This document shows positions 52,120 through 60,633 of a stretch of 64,000 nucleotides of DNA, piece after piece. The stretch is from Harmothoe impar (lineage: Eukaryota > Annelida > Polychaeta > Phyllodocida > Polynoidae): NCBI GenBank assembly GCA_947462335.1, contig OX381704.1, positions 41,296,942-41,360,941 on the forward strand, written 5' to 3'. The number at the start of each line of letters is the position of its first letter. The first letter of the stretch is position 1. Made by a program: the position numbers and the translations under genes. Under the pieces are notes generated by a model. It was not told the DNA's origin, did not search any database, and saw only the letters and a list, made by a program, of their open reading frames with translations.

Positions 52120-54738
52120 TTATTCTTCCCCATGTACTTTCTCACTAGTTACAGCTGTAGGTGGTTGGGTGAGTATGGTGAGTACATTTTTGAATGTATT
52201 GGTGCTCTCTCTTTGGTCGTCAATTATGATGTTTTCCAGCTTTGATTCATGGGTATCCATGGTGACAGGCTGGGGTGAAATGTCATTTTGTAGTAACATG
52301 GCAAAATCTAGATTAGGTTCCCTGAGCGCTGGTATTATGCTGAACCTGGCACGCCATGGTAGATTGATAGTTTCTGGCAGTAAATATGCGGTCTCTCCTT
52401 TCTTAGTAGTAATTACTACTGGTCCATTCCATTCAAATACTAGTCTTGGGAGAGGGTACATTTTGATAATCATATCTCTGTATGTTGGGGCTGAAGCTTT
52501 TATAATTGTATCAAACTCATGTGGCACTGGACGCAAGGGGAAGGAGAAGTTGGTGTCTCCTTTGTAGACTTTTAGTACTACTGTGGGATTTGTCCTCTTA
52601 GTGACTTTTCCCTTTCCACAGTGCTTGGTTGCCATACTCTTTAGATATTTGGTCAGCCTGTAGGCTGAGTAAATGGTGAGTGTGAATAGTATGGCTATGA
52701 TAAGGGTATGGGTCTCATGGATAGTTAGAATAGGGGTGGGGCCCTGTTCTATTGGTGCCGTGGTGGTGTCCTTCTTGTATAGGGTTTCGAAGGCTTTTTC
52801 CATAGGCTTCTCTGTGACAAATCTATATGCTTTTGCAGTTGGCATATAAGCTAGTAGTGTGGATCCTCTGTGCATTTTGAATAGGGTGTAGGTGGCCAAA
52901 ATTGTAGCTATAACCGAAAGTATCATTGGTATGATAGATGCTGCTGGATGCCGTGCAAATTTGTATAGATAGGACTCTATTAGTCTATTTTCCAGTGGCT
53001 TGGCCAGGCTGGAGGCATCATCTAGCAGGGTTTTTGCGAATGGGTTTAGGTCTAGTAATGTTGATTCATCAATATTACTTGATTTTCTTAACATATCCAG
53101 TGTCCTGGATAGGTTGACCTTTGGAAAAGGTGGCAGATTTGCCTTGGAGTCTGGTCCAATTTCTTTGATTTCATTTAGAGCCGCGAGAAAAGGTAGGTTT
53201 ATAGTCTCCAAAGCATAGTGAAATGAAATTGTAGTGTTGCATGGCAACCTAGAATTTGGTAGTGAATAGTGATCTATGTTCACTGTACATAGGCATGGTA
53301 CACCTATGATTGAGTGTGATGGTGCTTTGTGAGTAGTAGCTGGTTTCCCATGACACGTAACTGTGTAGGTGGGAGAATTTGTGGTCACTAGATATTCATC
53401 TTGTGAAATGGCTACAGCGTGTGAGATAGGTCTCTTCAAGGGTGAGATAGTAAATTGGCACATTTCCTTGACTTGCTGAGCTTGGTTCAAATAAATTGCT
53501 ACTGTGCATGTAGGTACATGTCTATGGATTCTCGGGCTGGTTTTGGTACAAATTTTGATCTTAGTTCCTGGACAGGTTAGCATATCTGCATTTGTTAGTT
53601 CAATAAATAGTGAACCATCTTCAGAGATAGCCAAAAATTTGACATCAGTAATTAATTGGGTTACTCCCTTTGTAGGTGTCTCCTTGGTGTTGATTGGTAC
53701 TGGTGTAGTTACCAGTTGAAATACTCTGAAGGTGGAGACAGTGGATGCTACAATGATATCCAGGTGGATGTATATGTGCCGTTCCGAATAGGTGTAGGAT
53801 ATCATTCTTTGGGAATAATAGTAGTCAAGGTCAGTTATGGCGACCTTTGATCCTGGTGAGTGTATTCTGAGTGTCATGTCCAGATCATTCAGATGCTCCG
53901 TTAGTTCAGCTGGTGGTACTATGTCAGCAGTCATAATGCCTGCTGATAGCATCCTGAGTGCTGATGTGGTGCGCTGCAATGCTTGCAGATAGTTCATTCT
54001 TGCTACAATAATGGTGAGTGCATCAGTTAAAATTTGGATCTTCCTTCTTCGTGTGTGCTCGTGATTTGCATAAGTGTTCAGAGATGTGGTCATATTTTGA
54101 GCCCATAAATTCATATTTTGGCCTAGAGTGTTCATGGTTTGGTCTAGCATACTTTTATCCTTAACATATGCCTTGACAAATTTGTCTTGGCGTTGGGTGA
54201 CCTTATCAATTAATATAGCTGCTTCTTTGTCTTGCTTGGAAAAAGCTTCTAGAATGCCGTCTATGTTCTTTATCTGGTCCATGACCTCTTTGACGTCATC
54301 TAGTGTGGCAAGACCTATTGCTCCTCTGAAGAGTGGGGCTAGGAACCCAAGTGGTGCTCTTCTGTACCTTCCTTGACTGTTAATTGGATTTGATAGGAAC
54401 AAATGGATGGATGCTAAGGTAGAGTTAATTTCCTTGTCTGTTATGTCTATTAACAGATCTAGTTCCCTTGCCTGCTGTAATATCTGACTGGTAGAACTGT
54501 CGTCATGCAAGGTAGGAAATGTTAGTGCCATAACCTGGTCCAGTATTTTGGTTTCGGTCTCTGGTGGAGCAGGTATATGGTATGGTATTGCCAATATCAT
54601 GGTTGTGGTATCGTGCCCATTGACCAATGGTTCAGGTAATGGCTCATATATGGCTCCAACGTTCTGTCTAACGGTGGGCACATATGTGATGGCTTGAGAA
54701 GTGGCCATCATCACTAGTAGTAGGATTGGCTTTAGCAT
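52120..54738 (-). CDS. env: Env-like fusion glycoprotein, 872 residues
   Basis: A probable class I membrane-fusion protein. It has a signal peptide at about residues 1-16, a basic furin-type site RYRR at 124-127, and directly after it a glycine- and hydrophobic-rich segment APLGFLAPLFRGAIGLATL resembling the fusion peptides of baculovirus F and errantivirus Env proteins. Long helical stretches follow, then a cysteine-bearing ectodomain. One hydrophobic segment lies at about 598-618 (IIPMILSVIATILATYTLF) and a second at about 676-697, then a tail of about 175 residues. A second membrane segment and so long a tail are unusual for F/Env proteins. A splice acceptor lies two bases before the start codon. 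The family call rests on layout and short motifs. Confidence 0.78.
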   Translation of the reverse strand: MLKPILLLVMMATSQAITYVPTVRQNVGAIYEPLPEPLVNGHDTTTMILAIPYHIPAPPETETKILDQVMALTFPTLHDDSSTSQILQQARELDLLIDITDKEINSTLASIHLFLSNPINSQGRYRRAPLGFLAPLFRGAIGLATLDDVKEVMDQIKNIDGILEAFSKQDKEAAILIDKVTQRQDKFVKAYVKDKSMLDQTMNTLGQNMNLWAQNMTTSLNTYANHEHTRRRKIQILTDALTIIVARMNYLQALQRTTSALRMLSAGIMTADIVPPAELTEHLNDLDMTLRIHSPGSKVAITDLDYYYSQRMISYTYSERHIYIHLDIIVASTVSTFRVFQLVTTPVPINTKETPTKGVTQLITDVKFLAISEDGSLFIELTNADMLTCPGTKIKICTKTSPRIHRHVPTCTVAIYLNQAQQVKEMCQFTISPLKRPISHAVAISQDEYLVTTNSPTYTVTCHGKPATTHKAPSHSIIGVPCLCTVNIDHYSLPNSRLPCNTTISFHYALETINLPFLAALNEIKEIGPDSKANLPPFPKVNLSRTLDMLRKSSNIDESTLLDLNPFAKTLLDDASSLAKPLENRLIESYLYKFARHPAASIIPMILSVIATILATYTLFKMHRGSTLLAYMPTAKAYRFVTEKPMEKAFETLYKKDTTTAPIEQGPTPILTIHETHTLIIAILFTLTIYSAYRLTKYLKSMATKHCGKGKVTKRTNPTVVLKVYKGDTNFSFPLRPVPHEFDTIIKASAPTYRDMIIKMYPLPRLVFEWNGPVVITTKKGETAYLLPETINLPWRARFSIIPALREPNLDFAMLLQNDISPQPVTMDTHESKLENIIIDDQRESTNTFKNVLTILTQPPTAVTSEKVHGEE

Positions 54739-54745
54739 GCCTGAA
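54739..54745 (-). promoter_or_regulatory. Splice acceptor for the env mRNA
   Basis: On the minus strand TTTATATTTCAG is followed by GC and the env ATG. The AG is at 54741-54742. This is the expected arrangement for a spliced subgenomic env transcript. Confidence 0.6.
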
Positions 54746-55831
54746 ATATAAAATATATTCTATGTCTTAGTAAGACTTCTACTAGTGTTTTTTGCAATAT
54801 ACTTAGGTTTAAATTGGTTTGCTGATTTTGTGAGCTATCCTTTTTGCTTATGTGAAGTATCCACTTGGCGCTGCCTCTGTGTACATAGTTTTGAGAGCAG
54901 AAATCCTGGTTGGTCCCAATAGTAATATAATAATCAATGTAGTGTTTGAACTGTACCTTTTTCCATGATCAAGCTAGTGTTGGCTTAATGTCCAATCTGT
55001 GCTAGAGTCCTTTCCCAAGATTGTAGTAACTGGGTATGATATTGTAGAGTGGGTGTGGTCTGCTTTCTGACAGAGTCCCTCCTGCTATAGGAGAACTGGT
55101 ATGGCTAGGACCAGCTGGTGTGTACCTGACTGCTGCAGGAGTAGAACTGGTGAGTTGGCTATGGAGTCAGGGCCTCTTATGTAGCCCACCCTACCCTCAT
55201 CCATTGAGGGCCTGGCTTTGTTTCCCTGGTGGCTGTTAACTGCCATCAGTGTTAGCTTGTCTGACTGGGGTAATTATGTCTGGGGTAATTAGTGTGGACT
55301 ACCTGCATCTGTGGGGGTTTGAATGCCCTGGCAGGTGTGTGGGTCCTTTGAAGGGTAAGGGTGTGTCTAGACAGTAGTCTCTTGGCATAGCACGCTCTGT
55401 TTCATGTACTTTACAGGATTTAGGTTCAAACATTTCCATTGTTGCATTCTTTCAAGGATGCTAGCCTTTGATGCAAAAGTATGATAATTGTGGTTTCTTC
55501 AAGCTTGGGTTGCTAATCCCTTTAGGTAGTCTCTTTTGGCTTTTTGTGTGTAGCCTTTTGGGTTTCAGACTTCAACCCTGTAGTAATCTGTCCTTTGATT
55601 CTACTTTGTGTGCACATTGTTTTGTAACCTATATAGTGTATATTGTCTTTTCTGTCCTTTGTGTGGGTTCATATCCTATGCTGATATGAAAATTCCTACT
55701 TATCATTCTTGATTTGGACAGTTGTTGGAAATTTAATTTCCTTCATATAGAGTGTATATACTTATTTGACTATTATTCATAGTCTGTGGGTATAGATATT
55801 CCATATGATCATGTCAATATATAAAAGTAAT
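54746..55831 (-). other. 1.1-kb gap between pol and env
   Basis: No conserved frame is seen on either strand. It may hold splicing signals for the env transcript. Confidence 0.5.
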
Positions 55832-58800
55832 TTACTTAGATATTCTCCCTTGCCTGGAGTTTCTTTTCACCTTGTGGTGGGCTGGTCTGGGTACTATTTG
55901 GTTTAGACCAACTGACTCTTTGGTGAGTGTGATTTGGGATTTATCCCTTGTTATCCTGTGGATAAACTTTGAGGTGTGGGGAATGAGTCTGTGTGCAAAC
56001 TCATTTTTCCTCAGTGTGGTGACCTTTTTGAGCCTATCAATATGTACTGGTCTGGGGACTAGTAGGTTATTTGATAGGTTCTTCAACCTTGCGCTGGTTG
56101 GGGTTGGTCTTTCTGCAACAACATATGGTCCCATGAATAGGGGTTGAAGCTTCTTTGAATCTGTGGTCAACAGAATTCTGGGAATGTTGATATATACAAT
56201 ATCTAGTGGAAGTATAGCTTGTGGTGTAAGCTTTTTGTCATATCTTGACTTCCTTCCTTGTTGTAGCTTTTTGACTCTGTCTATTGCCTTTCTTCTAGAC
56301 TCATCTTGAGACAGTATCATTCCAGATACATGCTCTGCTACTGTTTTGATTTCTTCCTCTATGTTTAGGGCAGTTTCTACAATGGTTTGAGGGTTTCTGC
56401 CATGAAGTAGGAAGAATGGTGTGTAACCTGTTGTCTGGGACTCTGTGTTGTTCAATGCAAATGTAATTGATTCTATATACAGGTCCCATGTTTTCTGATT
56501 CTGAGAACAGAAAGTCCTTAATGCTGTTCCTATACTGGCATTGAATCTTTCCACTAATCCATTTGATTGTGGTCTATATGGACTTGACAGGTCGTGTCTT
56601 ATCTTCTGGGTGTTCATCAGTTTCTTAAAATTGCTGCCTGTGTAGCAGGTGCCATTGTCAGTTTGAACTGAAGTTGGTACACCTTGCTGACATATGACGT
56701 TCTTGTAGAACTCATGTTGTGTGGTTTCTGCTGTGAGATCCTTTGTGGCATATGCTATGACATATCTAGTTGAATAATCTATGCAAACTTGTATGTGTTT
56801 GTTTTTCCTGGCTGTTTCTGGGAGTGGTCCCACAGCATCTAAGTTCAGGTGCTTCATGGGGGTTGGCATATAGTCCCTTACAGTCATTGGTGTTTTGTGG
56901 GTGTGCACTGCCCTTTTTGCTTTTAGGCAAGTGTCACATGTTGACACATACTGATTGGCATCAGCCATCATAGATTTCCAATATACCCTAGGTATGAGAG
57001 AAGACATCATTTTTGAAGTACCTACATGGCCTGCCATTGGTGAGTCATGGAAGTGTTGCAGTATGTTTTCAACCCAAGTTTTTGGGACTACAACTTGTAG
57101 TGGTACTGTGTCTGTTTTTCTCCATGATGTAGGGGATATGTGTACTAGAATGTTGTCTAGGAGTAGGTAATGCTGAGCATTATTCCTAATCCTTGTTGCT
57201 TCAGTGCTTTTTACAGGTAGGTCACCTTTCTCTAGGTAGTCTATAATGGGTATTAGTCCAGTGTCCTTCCTTTGTTCTTCTTTCAACAGTGTGGAGTTGA
57301 TTGAACTGTCTGGGATTTGGTCTAACATCTGGTCTAATTCCATTATATGCTGTGCCAGCCTTTCTTTATCTTTCTCTGCCTGGATTGCTTCAGGAGATTT
57401 TGGTGCAGGTCTGGTCTTTGTCTGTTTCTTTGGTTGTTCAACTGCTATGTCTGTGTTGACTGTCTGTTCCTTTGAACTGGCTGCTCCTCTGTTTGTGCTG
57501 GTGGAGGCGGCCTTTGTTCTTTTGGGATGGGGGTCAGATTTGCTTTTGTGAGCCTTCTGTGCAGTACCTGCTCTGTCTGAGTGCTTCTGCAAATTGGCTG
57601 TGGGTGTGCTGGGTGTTGAAATGGGGGATTTAGTAGGGAAAGAGGATTTGGTTGACACTTTGTTCTTTTTGGCTTTTAGGCCTAATTGCTGAGGGTGGTC
57701 ATTAGACCTTGTATCCTCTGCAACCGACCGTTTTGCTTTTGAACGTGTGGTGACAACACAAATGTCTCTGTCCTGTTCTTCCTCCATATCCAGCTGTTCT
57801 TCTGCAAATCTGACTACCTTGGTGATTGAAGCAATTTTATGCAGTTTTTCTTCCAACTGATTTTCTGATGCACTGTGTGGTGGTTCACGGGATGTGGCTT
57901 TCACCATTTGTGCAATCCTGTTGGTCTCAACCGGGGTGAAACAGTTTTCTGGATACTCTTCACAGTATTCCCTTTCGCAATGACAGAACACATAATGGGT
58001 GGTCTCTTTTAAGATACCTCTGATCACTGGTTTTGGTCTGTCAATTGATTTTGGTGGGTCATCTCTGTTGAATGGTATCTTGGTTTGGATTTTAGAGAAT
58101 TTGGTTCTGGTGGCTGCCCTTTTCCTTCTTGGAGGTGGTGGGGGGTTGGTCATTGGTGGTGCATCTGGATATTCTCTTCTTGACATCACATCTGGAGGAA
58201 TGTTGTCATCTCCTTTTACATGTTGTATTGTGAATGCAAATTGTTGGATATCCAGTGCCCATCTGGCCCACCTGTGGGTCAAACCTGTGTTTGTGAGGAG
58301 TGGTATTAGAGCTGCATGATCTGTGTACAACTGAAAGTGTCTACTTTCTAAGTAGTGCCTAAAATGTAGTATCCCATATACTACACCTAGTAGCTCTCTT
58401 TCTGTTGTGTTGTAGTTTCTTTCATGCTTGGATAGTGTTCTACCTGCGAAGGCTACTGGTCTCAGTACTCCTTCACTACTGCGTTGTGATAGAACAGCTC
58501 CTAGGCTCACATTTGAAGCATCTGTTGCTAGACTGAATTCTTTGTCATAGTCTGGGTATCTCAATAGTGCATGGGTACAGAGTGCATGTTTCAATGTTTT
58601 GAAAGCATTGTCTGCGTCCTCATTCCATTTGAAAACCTTTAGGTTTGTTTGTAGGTCGTACAGTGGCCTAGCAATATTGGCATAGTCTTTGATGAACTTT
58701 TTGAAGTATTGGCATAGTCCTGTGAATGATCTGACTTGTTTCACGGATTTTGGGGTGGGAAAAGTTTTGACACTTTCCACCTTTTCTGGGGATGGTTGTA

Positions 58801-60610
58801 AACCATCTGGTGTGACACGCATTCCTAGAAAATCTATCCTATCTGTGAAGTATTCACATTTTGATTTCTTTAGCTTGAGTTTCCCAATTCTCAGGCTTTT
58901 GAAGACATCTTCAAGGTCTGAAAAATGTCGTTCTACATCTGGTGATAGGACTAGAATGTCGTCTAGGTATGGTAGGGCACATTTGTATTTCAGTTTGTTG
59001 AGAATTAGAGTTACTAGATGGCAAAATCCTGCCGGCGCGGTAGCCAAACCCATCGGCATCTTTTGATAGACATACTTTTTGTCATTTGCTATGAAAGCAG
59101 TTTTGTGTTGATCCTCCCTTCTTATGGGAATTTGGAAAAACCCTTGTTGCGCATCTAGTTTACTGAAAACAGTAGGTTTGAGTGACCCTATCATGTCTAG
59201 TGTGTCGTCTGCACGTGGCGTTGATAAAGCTTGGTTTATCATATTAGCATTGACGTGGCGTAGGTCTGTGACTAGACGTTGACCTCCAGATGCTTTCTGT
59301 ACTAAAAATGATCTGGATGCCCAGGGTCCCTCTGCACATTCTCTGAGGATGCCCTGTCTGACTAGGTCTTCACAGACTTCTCCCATCTTAGCTTGCTTCT
59401 CAGGCGTCTGCCTGTATGGTAGGTAGTGACATGGTACTGCATCTGGTTTGATGTGAATTGAATGTGTATATAGGTGGGTTGTACCTATGTCATTGTCTTT
59501 ACCTACAAATACATCTTGATACTTGTGGAGTAACTTTTGGAGTCTCTCTTGTCCAATATCTGTTAGTACACATTTGGGTGGCACATTTTCCATTATGTCT
59601 GGCATAATGTCATGAGCCTCACTGTGAATTGTGGCCAATTCATCATCAGTGTCATCTCCACGGTTTGTATCTGGATCTGCATATACTGAGGCACAGTCTG
59701 ACTCTGTGTCACTACAATTCTCTTCAGTGTCTAGCACTTGTAGTGTGGGTTCTTCAGTAGGGATGTCAGTATCTGGTTGATGTAACTCAGAGGGATCTAC
59801 CTCTGTGAATAGGGCTATTATATCACCCTTCCTCACCTTGTATGGTCGGTGGCTTGTATTGAGCAGTATGATTGGGTGCCTGTTCATTTCTGAGGGTGTT
59901 ACTACTCCCTTTTGAACTAGGTATGGAACTCTGTTGTTCCTCTGCAAATTGTCTAATGTGCCTACACATCCTTCTAAACATTTGAGGGATGTGACTTGTC
60001 CTAGAACTGCTAGTTCTGTGAAAGGAAGGATTGTAGCCTCCCTAACAGCTCGGACTGGCTTGACTTGTAGCTCTGGGTCTACATTGAATTCGATCTGTGA
60101 TCGTGTTGCTTTTAAGAAATCTGTGCCTAGGACAACTGGCTTTGTGAGATTTGGAATAATTGAGAATGGGAATTCGAATCTGGTACCATGAATTTTGAAT
60201 TTCAATACTGCTGCTTGTCTTACATGGCATATGGATCCGTCTGCTAAGTGTACATTGAACTTTCTCTTTTTGATTTCTACATCTCGAGATTTCTGAATTT
60301 CCCTAAGAAAAGTATCCCTGACACAGGTGATAGTGGCACCGGTGTCAACTAAACAAGGTATTTCAGTGTGTTCATAGAATCTTGCATTTAAACAGCCATT
60401 TTTAAGAAGTTCAACAGAAATTTTGGTACTCTCACCCATTTCCTTTTGCGATGCATCTTGTTGAGGTGTGATGTGAATCACTGATGGTCGGCTTGATTTC
60501 CCAGTGTGCATCTGGGGGATTGTCTCTGCTATACTAGCAATTGTCTTTGGTTGTCCTAGGGATTGTTGATCTTGGATCTTGATGGGGGGTTGGAGAGGCT
60601 CACAACGCAC
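55832..60610 (-). CDS. pol: Pol polyprotein: protease, reverse transcriptase, RNase H, integrase
   Basis: About 1592 residues with all enzymes in Ty3 order. The protease has CLVDTGATITCV at about 86-97 and VVLGTDFL. The reverse transcriptase has KLDAQQGFFQI and YLDDILV at about 547. RNase H has ATDASNVSLGAVLSQ at about 693. The integrase shows an HHCC finger, catalytic D in LDAVGPL at about 1257, D in TDNGTC at about 1318 and E in LVERFN at about 1353, then a GPY/F-like module (FMGPYVVAERP). A basic, low-complexity linker of about 270 residues, with a CHCEREYC...C cluster, separates RNase H from the integrase finger. The first codon of the stretch is not ATG. The frame is open upstream through the gag stop, so it is probably made by a -1 frameshift. 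Confidence 0.95.
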   Translation of the reverse strand: MRCEPLQPPIKIQDQQSLGQPKTIASIAETIPQMHTGKSSRPSVIHITPQQDASQKEMGESTKISVELLKNGCLNARFYEHTEIPCLVDTGATITCVRDTFLREIQKSRDVEIKKRKFNVHLADGSICHVRQAAVLKFKIHGTRFEFPFSIIPNLTKPVVLGTDFLKATRSQIEFNVDPELQVKPVRAVREATILPFTELAVLGQVTSLKCLEGCVGTLDNLQRNNRVPYLVQKGVVTPSEMNRHPIILLNTSHRPYKVRKGDIIALFTEVDPSELHQPDTDIPTEEPTLQVLDTEENCSDTESDCASVYADPDTNRGDDTDDELATIHSEAHDIMPDIMENVPPKCVLTDIGQERLQKLLHKYQDVFVGKDNDIGTTHLYTHSIHIKPDAVPCHYLPYRQTPEKQAKMGEVCEDLVRQGILRECAEGPWASRSFLVQKASGGQRLVTDLRHVNANMINQALSTPRADDTLDMIGSLKPTVFSKLDAQQGFFQIPIRREDQHKTAFIANDKKYVYQKMPMGLATAPAGFCHLVTLILNKLKYKCALPYLDDILVLSPDVERHFSDLEDVFKSLRIGKLKLKKSKCEYFTDRIDFLGMRVTPDGLQPSPEKVESVKTFPTPKSVKQVRSFTGLCQYFKKFIKDYANIARPLYDLQTNLKVFKWNEDADNAFKTLKHALCTHALLRYPDYDKEFSLATDASNVSLGAVLSQRSSEGVLRPVAFAGRTLSKHERNYNTTERELLGVVYGILHFRHYLESRHFQLYTDHAALIPLLTNTGLTHRWARWALDIQQFAFTIQHVKGDDNIPPDVMSRREYPDAPPMTNPPPPPRRKRAATRTKFSKIQTKIPFNRDDPPKSIDRPKPVIRGILKETTHYVFCHCEREYCEEYPENCFTPVETNRIAQMVKATSREPPHSASENQLEEKLHKIASITKVVRFAEEQLDMEEEQDRDICVVTTRSKAKRSVAEDTRSNDHPQQLGLKAKKNKVSTKSSFPTKSPISTPSTPTANLQKHSDRAGTAQKAHKSKSDPHPKRTKAASTSTNRGAASSKEQTVNTDIAVEQPKKQTKTRPAPKSPEAIQAEKDKERLAQHIMELDQMLDQIPDSSINSTLLKEEQRKDTGLIPIIDYLEKGDLPVKSTEATRIRNNAQHYLLLDNILVHISPTSWRKTDTVPLQVVVPKTWVENILQHFHDSPMAGHVGTSKMMSSLIPRVYWKSMMADANQYVSTCDTCLKAKRAVHTHKTPMTVRDYMPTPMKHLNLDAVGPLPETARKNKHIQVCIDYSTRYVIAYATKDLTAETTQHEFYKNVICQQGVPTSVQTDNGTCYTGSNFKKLMNTQKIRHDLSSPYRPQSNGLVERFNASIGTALRTFCSQNQKTWDLYIESITFALNNTESQTTGYTPFFLLHGRNPQTIVETALNIEEEIKTVAEHVSGMILSQDESRRKAIDRVKKLQQGRKSRYDKKLTPQAILPLDIVYINIPRILLTTDSKKLQPLFMGPYVVAERPTPTSARLKNLSNNLLVPRPVHIDRLKKVTTLRKNEFAHRLIPHTSKFIHRITRDKSQITLTKESVGLNQIVPRPAHHKVKRNSRQGRISK

Positions 60611-60633
60611 TGGCCCAGCGGCGCTGTGGGTCT

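Noticed and set aside
55468..55689. Plus-strand hydrophobic frame between pol and env
   Set aside because: Low complexity, no start context or conserved motif; likely chance.
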